From Argentina anserina (lineage: Eukaryota > Streptophyta > Magnoliopsida > Rosales > Rosaceae), in the NCBI RefSeq assembly GCF_933775445.1, contig NC_065873.1:16368001-16432000 (forward strand): a stretch of DNA of 64,000 bases, read 5' to 3'. Each line of letters opens with the position of its first letter. Positions within the stretch are counted from its first letter, which is position 1. Made by a program: the position numbers and the translations under genes. The notes beneath the pieces are model-generated. The model worked only from the letters and a program-made list of their open reading frames with translations, searched no databases and had not been told where the DNA came from. Positions 23,332-35,284 of the stretch are shown here, piece by piece.

Positions 23332-25153
23332 ATGGAGAAGGAGAAGGAAGATGGAGCCTACAAAGCTCACTGTGTAGTCGTCCCGTTTCCAACCCAAGGC
23401 CACATAAATCCCATGCTCCAATTCTCCAAGCGCTTAGAGCGCAAAGGCCTCAAAGTCACACTCGTCACAACCAAATCATTTCAAAACCGCTCATCATCCC
23501 AGTCCACGTCCATTGCCTTAGAGACCATCTCCGACGGCTACGACGACGGCGGGATGGTGGTGGCCGAGAGCACCGAAGACTACCTGGATAGATTTCGTGA
23601 AATCGGGTCAAGGACCCTGACGGAGGTCATCCATAAGCTCTCAGACTCGGGCCATAGAGTTGATGGTATCGTTTATGATGCGTTTATGCCTTGGCCACTG
23701 GATGTAGCCAAAGGGTTTGGGATCGTTGGGGTACCTTTCTTCACTCAGTCTTGCGCTGTTAACAACATATACTGCCATGTCCATCAGGGTTTGCTCAAAG
23801 TTCCTCCAAGTACTGATGAGACGTTGCTTCCTGGAGTGCGGGTACCTCTTCGAGCTTCGGATATGCCATCTTTTGTTTCTGCTCCCAGTCAGTACCCGGC
23901 TTTTCTTAGAATGGTTGTGGATCAGTTCTCCAATGTTGACAAGGCTGATTGGATCTTCTGCAACACATTTTATGAGCTAGAAGTAGAGGTACGTACCGAT
24001 CAATAATCTGTTCACCCTTTCGGCTAGGTTTGTGCTAGTGAGCTCATATATATACTAAAGATGATCAACATAATTTCGATCAAGTCTTTTACATGGTTTC
24101 GCATAGCTCTTGTGAAGTAGTTATGTTTTGTGTTTTATTTGTCAGATCATATATATATATGTCCTTGATTAATCAATTGAGTCATATTAAACTACTTGGT
24201 ACAGTACATCAGAAATACGACATGCATGGGTTGCCTATACATTGTACATGCTTACAAGTTACAAACTAGCTAGTTATGTTATATTTCAGACGGTGACACG
24301 AATAGTTGCCAAATTTGCGATTGTGGTTACAATGTAATGTACGTGTATGCAAACTATTCATGAATCATTTTCATATGCGCCTATTCTATCTAATAAATTG
24401 TTGTGGCCTATATAGGAGGCGGATTGGATGTTAAAGTTTTGGCCATTGAGGACGATCGGTCCAACCATACCATCCATGTACCTGGATAAACGACATGAGG
24501 ATGACAAAGAATATGGCTTCAGCCTCTTTAAGCCAAATAGTGATGCCTGCATGACATGGCTAAATGACCGACCAAAGGGATCGGTAGCTTACGTGTCATT
24601 TGGCAGCCTAGCAGAACTTGGAGCTGAGCAAATGGAGGAACTGGCCTGGGGTTTAAAGAACAGCAACATCTGCTTCTTGTGGGTCGTCAGAGAGAAAGAA
24701 GCAACCAAGCTTCCTAGTGGGTTTGCAGAGGCGATAAAGGAGAAGGGTTTGGTGATCTCATGGTGTCCACAATTGGAGGTTTTGGCAAACGAAGCTATTG
24801 GTTGTTTCGTTACGCACTGCGGTTGGAACTCGACTTTGGAGGCACTGAGCTCAGGGGTTCCAATGGTTGCTGTGCCACAATGGACTGATCAGAGCACTAA
24901 TGCAAAGTATATCATGGATGTGTGGAAAATGGGGCTTAGAGCTAAAGCTGATGAGGAAGGGATAATGAGGCGACAAGAAATAGAAAATTGTGTGAGAGAA
25001 ATAATGGAGGGAGAGAGAGGGAAAGAGATAAAAAAGAATGCTTGGAAGTGGAAAGAGTTGGCCAGAAAGGCTGTGGATGAAGGTGGAAGTTCGGATAGAA
25101 ACATTGATGAGTTCATTGCAAAACTAGTTCAGCATGAACATGTAGCTAGCTAA
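23332..25153 (+). CDS. UDP-glycosyltransferase, UGT74-like
   Basis: Cytosolic family-1 glycosyltransferase that transfers glucose from UDP-glucose to small acceptors; UGT74 members act on carboxylic or thiohydroximate groups of hormones and defence compounds, but the acceptor cannot be read here. Exon 1 is 23332-23988 and exon 2 is 24416-25153 (GAG|GTACGT ... ATAG|GAGGCG, phase 0), 464 residues. The N-terminus PFPTQGHINPMLQFSKRL holds the catalytic His; IVYDAFMPWPLDVA holds the region of the partner Asp. The C-terminal PSPG box runs from WCPQLEVLANEAIG through THCGWNSTLEALSSG to PQWTDQ, ending in Gln, which favours UDP-glucose. All landmarks are intact and the length is normal. A broken duplicate lies downstream at 26783-31408. 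Confidence 0.93.
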
Positions 25154-25664
25154 GCTTTAAGCTATGGTACGAATTTCTGAATACAGACTCCGCCTGGTAA
25201 TCAATAAGTTTCGTTCACATACTATAGTGAGGTAATTAATCAATCATAATTGAAGGTGTGTGCTAGATTATCCATATTAATAATAAATATATTGTCAAAA
25301 GTTAATTGCTTTAGAAGTCCCCTAAATATTATATCATGCTATGTATATATTGATTGGCTCTGCACTTCGATCAGATTATTTTGTCTAACCGCGAGAGGTG
25401 CTGGGTACTCTCACCGCATCGTATACCATGCATGCCTGATTCGAATTCAATCATTGGAGAATGGTCTGAAACCTACCATTCAATCAATTGAAAGCAATTA
25501 CTAACGGCTAGCAAGAGACAGTAATAATTAGCTAGTCATCCAATCATGAGGCAGGTACCAACAATGATCAATGACCATAGTAAACGTTTTTCTTTTCATT
25601 AAATAAAAACAAATATGAAGTTGTAAGGAAAAAAGAAATTTTGGAAGGGAAATTATAAATTGTG

Positions 25665-26215
25665 TTCAAGACGTGATCCACGTGTACCAGAATCTTGGGC
25701 CCTTCCGCCAGCAGATTGGATTGAAGTTAACATTGATGGAGCTTTGGGCTTTTTTACGAGTGGGTGTACGTGGGGTGGTCTTTCATGATAAACTTTTGTG
25801 TGTGGGTTGTGCTTTCCGGTTGATCATGTTTGCACTTTGCACTCATGCAGTGGTGGAGGCTTTAGCTAGTAGGGCAGCGGTGAATTTTGTGTTTAATTAA
25901 TCCCCTATTGCATGTCTTTGAGTCAGACTAATTGACTGTTGTGAATGCGGTCTATAATATGGAGGAGGATGATTCTTCATTTTGATTGCTGACTGACTGA
26001 CTGAGGACATCAAGTTTCCGATACTGTACTTTGTTTTCGATCTTATTTCTTCATGTTTATCACGATGCCAATACTTTAGCACTTAAGTTGGCAAACTTGG
26101 CTCACAATGCTTATGTTTCTTGTCGTTGGTTAGGGCCTCCTCCTACCGACCTTGCAGGCCTTTTGGCTTAATTGTTTGGTATCAATATTATTTTGGTCTG
26201 GTTAAAAAAAACAAT
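25665..26215 (+). mobile_element. LINE 3' fragment (RNase H-like domain and poly-A)
   Basis: Broken frames give an RNase H-type domain typical of plant L1 LINEs: PPADWIEVNIDGA, GVRGVVFHDKLL, VVEALASRAAVNF and, ending at about 26172, HDANTLALKLANLAHNAYVS then WLGPPP. It is followed by an A-run at about 26203. Possible imperfect target duplication (AATTATAAATT at about 25651; AATTTATAAATT at about 26213). Strongly 5'-truncated. Confidence 0.7.
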
Positions 26216-26467
26216 TTATAAATTCATCTACTGCAAACATAACTCTGCACTGATAAATTTAATTACCACAATTCTTCATTATTAATTGTTACTGTCAATC
26301 TCTTTTTGCTTTTCTTTTTTAATAGGTTACTCTCAATCTCTATAAAAGTATAAAGTGAGAATCTATTTTATATCCTATCGGCGTAAAGCAAACAATATCT
26401 TCTGTAGCAGCAAATTTAAAAGTGAAAATGATCCGATTCGTTTGGTACGTTCTGATTCAGGCATGAT

Positions 26468-26616
26468 CAAGGTTCTAAAAAACGCTAGGCGTTAATTGGG
26501 CGGACAGCTAAAAACCAGCGCCCAGACGATTAATTTGGGATTAATCGGCCCAAACTTTGGGCGGCTAAGGGTCTCCGGGCGCCTAGGCGGCCCTAAGCGG
26601 CGATTTTTAGAACACT
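26468..26616. mobile_element. Short MITE (149 bp) with 9-bp target duplication
   Basis: Ends GTTCTAAAAAACGC and its near-complement GCGATTTTTAGAAC, with a GC-rich core of CCTAGGCG-like motifs. Flanked by AGGCATGAT at 26459-26467 and again at 26617-26625. A 9-bp duplication would suit a Mutator-like element. It lies in the promoter region of the UGT pseudogene. Confidence 0.75.
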
Positions 26617-27293
26617 AGGCATGATAGTCATGTGCTACCACCAACCAAATAATTCAGTATGTGACAGATTATTGCTTAAATTTGAAAGCTTGAGATATTA
26701 TTGGTATTGGTATCGAGCTTCAATTTCTATATATCTTATCGTCAGTGATCGAGCTACATAAGACAATAGAGAGAAGTAAAAAATGGTGAAAAAAGATAGA
26801 GCCTACAAGGCTCATTGTTTAATCGTACCATTTCCCATTCAAGGCCATGTTAATCCCATGCTCCAATTCTCCAAGCGCTTAGAGCGCAAAGGCCTCAAAG
26901 TCAAACTCGTCGCAACCAAATCATTTCAAAACCTCTCGTCATCCCGGTCCGCGTCCATTACATTAGAGACCATCTCCAACGGCTACGACAGCGGGCGGCC
27001 TAACGGTATCTGCGAGCATCAATGACTATCTGGATAGATTTCGTGAAATAGGGTCAAGGACTCTGACGGAGCTCATTGAGAAGCTCTCAGGCTTGGGAAA
27101 TAAAGTTGATTGTATTGTTTATGATGCGTTTATGCCTTGGCCACTAGAAGTGGCCAAAAGGTTTGGTATCGTTGGGGTAACTTTCTTCACTTAGTCTTGT
27201 GCTGTCGACAACATATACTACAGTGTCCAACAAGATTTGCTCAAAGTTCCTCCAAGCACTGTTGAGTCTGAGATTGTTCTTCCTGGGTGCGGG

Positions 27294-28367
27294 CAGTGGC
27301 GAACCCAGGATCTTGTATGAATGGGGGCATATTACTTATATGAACCAAGTAACTACCATAACCAAGGGAGGAACCATGAATGGAGAATGGGTAGGGCCGG
27401 TTTAAAGCATAAAAAAATTGATAGAAAATTAAATATCTAAAGAATATGTTGTAACTAAAGAAAAATAGTGAGAAAATTAAGGAGATAAAAAATAAATATA
27501 GTTTACTAAGAGAGAATAATAGACATAACTGTAAAGTAAAGGAATAGAGAAAAAATTGAAAAATGAAAAAATTGGGAAGGAGGAGAAAAAACTGGGATGA
27601 AAAAAGAGAAAAACAATAAGAGGAGAGAATAGAAATAAATACATATTTACTCATAGAAAATAGTAGACAGAACTATAAAGTAAAAGAATACAGAAAAAAA
27701 ATGAAAATGAAAGAATTGGGAAGGAGGAGAAAAAAAACGGGGATGACAAAAAAGAAAAATAAAAAGATGAGAGAATATAAATAAATATAGATTTACTAAT
27801 AGAAAATAGTAGACAGAACTATAAAGTAAAAGAATACAGAAAAAAAAATTAAAATGAAAGAATTGGGAAGAAGGAGAAAAAAACAGGGATGACAAAAGAG
27901 AAAAATAAAAAGAGGAGAGAATATAAATAAATATAGATTTACTAATAGAAAATAGTAGACAGAACTATAAAGTAAAAGAATACAGAAAAAATGAAAGATG
28001 AAAAAATTGGAAAGGAGAAAAAAAATCAGGGATGAAAAAAGAGAAAAACAAAAAAAAGAATGTGGGAATCGAATCCATAACCAGCCCTACCCAAGATTAA
28101 TTATATTTAGCCTTAAGTCAACTCTACCAACTCAAACTTCAGAAAGATTATCACATATACTAGGTAATATTTCAAAGCAATATTCGGTCGGGCTATAGCC
28201 CTACCACCCACAAAATGGTTCCGCCCCTAACCATAACTGGGGGCAAAAATAGTAGATTTTGAAGAAAAAAAGACTGAAATAAGTTGTATGTATATTAGAA
28301 AACCTGAAGGTAAAACATATGAGTGTGTGCAGCAACACCCACGGGACACTATGTAGGTCCGCCAGTG
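27294..28367. mobile_element. Non-autonomous hAT-type element inserted in the UGT pseudogene
   Basis: 1074 bp with ends CAGTGGCGAACC and the complement CACTGGCGGACC, flanked by a perfect 8-bp duplication GGTGCGGG (27286-27293 and 28368-28375). The 8-bp duplication and CAGTGGCG end fit the hAT superfamily. No transposase; most of the interior is a 146-bp tandem array. Confidence 0.85.
27519..28000. repeat. 146-bp tandem array inside the hAT-type element
   Basis: TAGTAGACAGAACTATAAAG occurs at 27661, 27807 and 27953, a constant period of 146 bases, with a more diverged unit starting about 27519. Units are purine-rich (GGGAAGGAGGAGAAAAAA). Confidence 0.85.
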
Positions 28368-28506
28368 GGTGCGGGTACCTCTTCTAGCTTCGGATATGCC
28401 TTCTTTTGTTTCTGTTCCTACTTAGTACCCGGCTTTTTCAAGAAGATCAGTTCTCCAATAGTGACAAAGCTGATTGGATATCTTGCAACACATTTCATGA
28501 GCTGGA

Positions 28507-30245
28507 TGATAGATCGTTACTAAGAACGTCTATAATAAACCCTGTAAAACATCATCGTGAGTATAGAATAAGCAGGGATCGTTCAATACGGGGAATCAAA
28601 GGGGACTCAAAACTTATCATGTTATTGGGGGTTTTGAGATTGATTATAAAACTACTACTGAAAATAAATCATAAATTACTTATATACAATTGATCTACCA
28701 CTCATCATATTACCAAACACGAAATCTACTCATGAACATGTAAGACATGCACAAAACAACTAAGAGGCAACAAGTATATTTCGAATCAATCCAAGTTCAT
28801 CTTAATTCTAATTTTAATTAGAGCCCGACGCGGTTCATCTAATCGTTAAAGACTTCATAATTATTTAGAATCAACGAAGCGTTCAATCCTAAACATATGC
28901 TAAAAGGAGTCTAACTTCATGAAGCGTATTGGTTAAACACAAAGAAGCACATAAACACATTAAGTCGAATTGGAGACATATAAACATGCATGGCATCACT
29001 CATCATGTTTAAGCATGCAAATTCCTAGAACTATCACAACCTTATATAAGTAGCAATAATTGAGTCACGAAGCGCATAACTCGATCAAATACTACTTTGG
29101 TGAATGAAATCGCAACCCAAAAAGATTCATGGTCATGGCTTCCTCAAGCATTAATTTAGATGTACAACTTCAAGGAATTAATTAAAATAAAACCTAAATA
29201 TAAATAGAAAACTCTACTGCCCCTAATCATTATACACGGCATCTATACATAAACATGAGTTTATACAATCAGAACATAAAACCAAACAAGTTTGAAATTA
29301 TGTTCTTCATATATAAAACCGAAAAATACATTCAATAATCCATACATATAAATCGCAAAAATCATAAAACCAAATAGTAAAATACAGGCCACGGATGAAT
29401 CACACTTTAGAAACCTTGAAGGATTCGGCAAGGATGATAAATTCGATTATGGAGGATGGAAGGGATGAACACGGTTTGTGGTGGTGATGAATGGTGCTTG
29501 TGGCTTGAATTTTCTGAATGTATTTTGGCGGAGGTTCGGCTTAGCTTTGTGAATGAGAGGTGATACCAATGTGTAGGAATTACATGCTATTTATAGAAGA
29601 ATAAGTGAGATGGGCTGCATGGTAATGGGTTGATTCTCTATTTCATTTTCTTCTTTTCTTTCCTTCTCGATTGAATGATGATCATCTTTGTTGGTCACAT
29701 GCATTCTCCCTTCTTCTAGGCCACATGCATTCTTCATAATTATCTCTTAGTTCTCTCCTTCTTTTTTCTTCTTTTATTTCCTTCTTTTTTTTCTTCTTTC
29801 CTTTTAATGGCCGGATGAACCTTCTCTCCTTTGAGGCTGCATACTTCTTCCTTTTCATCTTATTCAGAAAACTAAATTACTTCTTTCTTTTTTCTCCTTT
29901 TGTTTCATTCTTCTCCTCTTTCTTTCCATAATTTCCAAGTCATTATCTCACATTTAATTCTGAAAATAAGGAAAGAAAATAATAAATATAAATCACAAAT
30001 GTTACAGAATTGTTATTCGACAAAAATCTTAACCCAACTAGGTTTCCTAGTTCGACAAGGAATACTATTTTATAGTACTCTCGACAATTTCTGCGTTTTA
30101 CACCCGTCTTAGCACCAAAATGCAACAAACGCCACCAAAAACTCCTAACTCGACTCAATGACTCAATACTACAATAATAAGGACTAAGCAAAGTACAAAT
30201 AGAGCTAAAAACATGTTAAGAAAGTCACATAAAGTGTGCATATCA
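28507..30245. mobile_element. LTR-like insertion (solo LTR or LARD-type) in the UGT pseudogene
   Basis: 1739 bp beginning TGATA and ending TATCA, the usual TG...CA form, inserted between GAGCTGGA and GTAGAATCAGAGGTA, which together correspond to GAGCTAGAAGTAGAGGTA of the intact gene. The 5-bp target duplication is imperfect. The interior is AT-rich and non-coding, with a GGATCGTTC motif near the left side. Confidence 0.55.
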
Positions 30246-32074
30246 GTAGAATCAGAGGTAAATACTTAATTGTCCATATATTCACCCTTATATGCAGCTA
30301 GGTTTGTTGTACCTTATATACTAGAGAAGTAGGGATCGATCTGTACCTTATATACGTACATCATTTACATTTGCATGCATACCCTTCGTAATCCGTTGTT
30401 CTTATTAATGAGCATGTATATCGATCTATTTCATCTCGTATAGTTTGTGTTAAGGGATATCGTTTTGTACAGATCATATCCGCTTGATCAATCAAACTAC
30501 GTCGTGCATCATATACATACTTACAAACTAGTGTTATTCTTTCAGATGATCGAATTGTTTGTTGTTAACATGCGAGTGGTTAAAAATTAATGTCGAGTGT
30601 ATTCAAGATATTTCATAATTTGATATGTATGGGATTGTGATAACATATTGTTGTGGCATAGGAGGTGGATTGGATGTCAAAGTTCTTGCCATTGAGGAGT
30701 TGAGGACGATCGATCCAACCATACCGTCCGTGTACTTGGGTAAACGACATGAGGATCATAAAGAAATATGGATTCAGCCTCTTTAAACCAAATAGTGATG
30801 CATGCACGAAATGGCTAAACTAACGACAAAAAGTATCAGTAGCATACATATCATTTGGCAGCTTCGCAGAGCTTGGAGCCGAGCAAATGGAGGAACTGGG
30901 ATGGGGTTTAAAGAACAGCGACATCTACTTCCTGTTGGTGGTCAGAGAAAAAGAAACAACTAAGCTTCCAAGTGGGTTTGCAGAGGCGATATCGGAGAAG
31001 GGATTGGTGGCATGGTCTCATGGTGTCCACAATTGGAGGTTTTGGCAAACGGAGCTATTGGTTGTTTCGTTACACACTGCGGTTGGAACTCGACTTTGGA
31101 GGCACTCAGCTCGGGGGTTCCGATGGTTGCAGTGCCACAATGGACTGATCAGAGCACTAATGCAAAGTATATCATGGATGTGTGGAAAATGGGGCTTAGA
31201 GTTCAAGTTAATGAGAAAGGGATAGTGAGACGGGAAGAAAAGGAATATTGTGTGAGAGAAATTCTGGAAGGAGAGAGAGATCCGAAAGAACGCTTGGAAG
31301 TGGAAGGGGTTGGCTAGAAAGGCTGTGGATGAAGGTGGAAGTTCTGAGAGAAACATTGATGAGTTTGTTGCAAAACTGGTTCAGAATGATCAATATGTAG
31401 TTGATTAGCTAATATTAATGTATAAGCTATGGTACGTGTTTCAGAATGTAGCCTAGTAATAACCATTCAGTTTAATCTGAACAAGTTATTGTATCTTCAT
31501 TTAATGTACGTGTGTGCTAATTTCTGCAATTTGATTCCTCAAACGTGACAAGATACTCAGCTTGGCTATGCACAAGAACACAAGAATTATACTAAGAGCA
31601 TTTTTTTTTTCTCATATATAAATGACTTATCATCATTTAGTTCCATTATAGTGATCATACAATTATATATGTGTGTGTGTGTCGGTGTGTGCTTGTTTGC
31701 GCAAATAATGACCAAATATCGCTTGGCTAATTCTTGTTTTGGATGCATGAAACGATGATTCTTAAAAATTGACGAACAACTTTAGTTAATTTCATGCAAT
31801 CATTGATAATATAGTGTGTGTCTTAATTGTAACCTTCTTCATAAAGATATGTCGTTATGATATTATTGATTCAACATTGTAAAATGTGTTTTTGACGTTC
31901 ATTGGGTGACTTTTCGAGTTGAACTCATAAACTATTGCAATATTATATGTAGTGAAGTGATTAGAAAATTAAACGTGATAGTTCGTCAGTCTGCATATGA
32001 TACTATTGAGTTCGACGAGACACGTTAGAGCATACTACTAGAAATATTTTGTAGTACTTTAATTCAAGTAAATC

Positions 32075-32160
32075 AATTTGCCACAGTGGGTGAGCGTGAT
32101 TATGTCCACCACCATTTTGCGGGTTCGACTCTCGTGGATATAATTTTGTTTTTTTAATTT
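32075..32160 (+). repeat. Possible tRNA-derived SINE head
   Basis: GTGGGTGAGCGTG (A-box-like) and GGGTTCGACTC (close to the B-box GGTTCGANNCC), followed by a T-rich tail. No target duplication established. Confidence 0.35.
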
Positions 32161-32249
32161 TTTTTCAATTTTATCGGATGTCCCCGAATGGACGTTTTTT
32201 TAATATTCCCACAGAATATCAGCTTTTATATATTTTCATATATATAGTT

Positions 32250-32620
32250 CATTTAAAATTACAAAGTGAAGTTTCAATTTTGATATATTTTTAAGTCAAT
32301 TTTTTTTATTATAAGTGATTCAATATTTAAGTATGTTATTTAAGATCATATCTACAAAATTTCATCTAATTCGATAATGGTTTGAGTTTTTTTGAAATTG
32401 AGATTTACACAAACGGTTCATGTTGAACAATTTTAATTCATTCATTGATTTAATCTAATTTCAATGCCTTAACGATGACCGAATTGGATGAAATTTTGTA
32501 TAGATGATCTTGAATAACATACCTAAATATTGAATTCCTTATAGTGAAAAAATTTGACCGAAAAATGTGTCAAAATTAGAACTTCACTCTTTAATTTTAG
32601 AGTGAAGCTTCACTTTGGAT
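32250..32620. mobile_element. Foldback MITE 1 of a cluster
   Basis: Inverted arms of about 150 bp: the left arm from 32261 (AAAGTGAAGTTTCAATTTTG) is complementary to the right arm ending at about 32618 (CTTCACTCT...CACTTTGG), and both carry AAGATCATCTACAAAATTTCATC-like sequence toward the centre. Non-coding. Confidence 0.75.
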
Positions 32621-32646
32621 ATTGACTATATATATATATACACACA

Positions 32647-33041
32647 CAGTCTCCTTCCATAGCGGAGTCCTGCTTTGAAATTAAAGTGCGGAGGTCCTTA
32701 TTTGACTAGTTTTTCGATCACTTTTTCACATCTCCACCATTTAGTAATTAAATATATATGTGTAGATCATTCATACAAAATTTCATTCAATTTGGTGACC
32801 GTTTGAGCTTGCACAATCATGATTTACAAGAACAGTTCTAGTTGAACAGCTTCAGTTGGTTCATAGATTTAATAGTGTTTTGATATGTTAACGATCACCA
32901 AATTATGTGAAATTTATATTGATGATCTACACATACATATCTAACTACTTAATGGTGGAGATAAAAGAAAGTGATTGAAAAACTAGTCACATAAGGACCT
33001 CCGCACTTTAATTTCAAAGCGGGGCTCTGCTCTGGAAGGGA

Positions 33042-33044
<3 letters not shown>
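32647..33044. mobile_element. Foldback MITE 2 of a cluster
   Basis: 398 bp; CAGTCTCCTTCC at the left end and the complement of CAGTCCCTTCC at the right. The arms share GACCTCCGCACTTTAATTTC and a TCTCCACC...AGATCAT core also found in the element at 41263-41677. Both ends abut TA-rich DNA, so the target duplication is ambiguous. Confidence 0.8.

Positions 33045-33091
<47 letters not shown>
33045..33091. repeat. TA microsatellite
   Basis: About 23 uninterrupted TA units directly between two foldback elements. Confidence 0.9.
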
Positions 33092-33093
<2 letters not shown>

Positions 33094-33102
33094 CAGTGAT
33101 CA

Positions 33103-33434
33103 GGTGCGGACGTCTGTACCTTACAGATTCGCCGATGAAGGCGACGGTGAGTCATAACGGCGCGGTGGACCACGACAGTTGCACTCCCCACCTCCCGGCG
33201 GTCCCGTCTGTGCCGGCCGGAGCTCCATTAGCGACCCATGGTGGATTGAATCATAAAATCGCCAAAATATGCCCAGAAAACATGATTTTAAAAATTCCGG
33301 CCGCCGTGGGTCGCTAATGGAGCTCCGGCCGGCACATACGGGATCACCGAAAGGTGGGTAGTACGGTTGTACTAGTCCGCCGCACCGTTACGGCTCACCA
33401 TCGCCAGAATCGTCGAATCCGTACGGTACGTACC
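33103..33434. mobile_element. GC-rich foldback element 3 of a cluster
   Basis: Inverted arms with GCCGGCCGGAGCTCCATTAG (33212) and its complement (about 33315), and diverged outer arms (GGTGAGTCATAACGGCGCGG versus the complement of CCGCACCGTTACGGCTCACC). Much richer in GC than its surroundings. Confidence 0.75.
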
Positions 33435-33439
33435 TAAAA

Positions 33440-33655
33440 AGCCTTGTATATATATTGACTAAATTAATATTGCACTTATTTTATTTTATTTTTTGATTAT
33501 AAGCACTAAATAAATTTTTTTTCTATTTTAGATCTGACGCATGTGAAATCTCAACAAGGACAATATATATTATCGTAATAGTGGTTGTACATATATATAT
33601 TATATAAAAAAATACATTGTGCACTAATGAACTGAAAATCCTGGCTACGCCACTG
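33440..33655. other. Right end of a hAT-type element
   Basis: The complement reads CAGTGGCGTAGCCAGGATTT, a common hAT-type terminus, ending at about 33655. The matching left end was not found, so it may be truncated. Confidence 0.4.
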
Positions 33656-33659
33656 AGGT

Positions 33660-33960
33660 TACATATAGTTGATACTTTTGAGGACGTTATATATAGTTGA
33701 TACTTGAATAAGAACGAACTCGACTAACAGGGGATATGTGTATATTGTTAGGTTAACTGACTGGGTGTTATATATAAAGGTTTTCTTCTGGGTTATATGC
33801 TCTATATATATTGATTGGTTGTGCGCACTTAGATCTGATATTTTGTCAAACGGTACTACTCCTTGTATATCGATCTGATTCTAATTCAATCGTACGAGAA
33901 TGGTCTGAAACCAATTAATTAGTCAATTGAAAGCAATTGCTAACTAATATTTCATTCTAT
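33660..33960 (+). repeat. Duplicated 3' flank of the UGT genes
   Basis: GAGAATGGTCTGAAACC and TCAATTGAAAGCAATT recur here and at 25459-25500 behind the intact UGT gene. The segment is separated from the UGT pseudogene by the MITE cluster, so that cluster was inserted after the duplication. Confidence 0.7.
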
Positions 33961-34635
33961 AAAAAAAAACAATTGCTAACTTAAGCTAGATGAAACTTTT
34001 TTTTTGGCAAGAAGCTAGTATGAAACTTTGACTGGAGACTGGAGAGTATGACAAGTAGTTCTTCTCGAGTAGTTAGGGTTTAAAAACCCTAAGCCAGCAA
34101 CAAGGTAGATTACCGCAATATAATACCACCATATCTACATGACTGCCTGCACCATATCTACTACACTAAAACCTCATAAATGAATAATATCGGACCGGAA
34201 AAAAATATTATTTTATCATGATATTATATTATTGATAAATAAATAGTTTAATAATATATCGATAAATTAATATATTATTAATTTATAGAGAGTTTTATTG
34301 TTATTCTAGCTGAATTGATGATAATAGTTTAGTTTGACTATTACATATATTTTAGTTAGGATTCTATATTTATTCACGTTTAAATTTAGTACAATTTCAT
34401 GCCTATAAGTAAATTTAAAATGATAAATTTAAATAATTACTTTCCTTAATTTGTATTATGAATTTTATTCACTATTTCTTTTAGGGCTTCTCATAAAAAA
34501 ACCATATTAGACTAACCTAATTATAAAAAAAGTCACCTACACTTTCAAAATCACAAAAAAGTCACCAATTTAAATTTCATAAACCGTTGCCCTCCTACTT
34601 TAAAAAATTTACAATATGTCATTGTTTAAAATTTC

Positions 34636-35232
34636 TTTAATTTTACTCTTTGTCTTTCTCTCTCTCCAAAAAAAACACATATCGGCTTCATCGGGAAGAA
34701 AAACAAGATCAACTTCGTCATCTCCGTTCCACCGGGCTCTGCCCCCCAACAAACCCAGATCAACACCGTCATCTCCGCCATGGCCTTCGCCTGACATCAG
34801 AAAATCCCGATCGTGGTGACTTCGTCATGCCATTGCTACTTTTCTAGATATCTCTCCCTCTCTCCTCTTGGGTAGACCTCGACCTCTGCCACACCACAAA
34901 ATCTAACGACTCCGACTCCACTTGGGTAGACCTCGACCTCTACCCCTTTAATTTTACTCTTTGTCTTTCTCTCTCTCCAAAAAAAACACAGATCGACTTC
35001 ATCGGGAAGAAAAACCAGATCAACTTCGTCATCTCCGTTCCACCGGGCTCTGCCACCCAACAAACCCAGATCAACACCATCATCTCCGCCATGGCCTTCG
35101 CCTGACATCAGAAAATCCCGATCGTGGTGACTTCGTCATGCCACTGCTACTTTTCTAGATATCTCTCCCTCTCTCCTCTTGGGTAGACCTCGACCTCTGC
35201 CACACCACAAAATCTAACGACTCCGACTCCAC
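34636..35232. repeat. 311-bp tandem duplication
   Basis: TTTTACTCTTTGTCTTTCTC starts at 34641 and 34952, and the match continues with few changes through CTCGACCTCTGCC and ACGACTCCGACTCCAC. The two copies produce paired ORFs in several frames (for example MSGEGHGGDDGVDLG twice on -), none with a recognisable domain. It abuts the WPP pseudogene. Confidence 0.85.
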
Positions 35233-35284
35233 TGCCTCACTGCCTGGCATCTCCATGGGACTCCGACTCCACTTGGATCACCTA

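Larger units (their letters stand above)
26783..31408 (+). pseudogene. UGT74-like glycosyltransferase pseudogene (duplicate of 23332-25153)
   Basis: Starts MVKKDRAYKAHCLIVPFPIQ, close to the intact gene. Breaks include a frameshift after ISNGYDSG (about 26998), a stop at FFT*SCAVDN (about 27194), a hAT-type insertion at 27294, another stop and a frameshift after 28410, an LTR-like insertion at 28507 inside the last codons of exon 1, stops at about 30700 and 30822, and frameshifts at about 31010 and 31280. The PSPG box WCPQLEVLANGAIG through PQWTDQ is still readable at 31017-31150. The 3' end reads [15 protein letters not shown] before a stop at about 31408. The intron has grown from 427 bp to roughly 400 bp plus the insertion. 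Homology to the intact locus continues into the 3' flank (33660-33960), so this was a segmental duplication. Confidence 0.92.

Noticed and set aside
34609..35108. Paired ORFs MSGEGHGGDDGVDLG on the minus strand
   Set aside because: They arise from the 311-bp tandem duplication in several frames; no recognisable domain.
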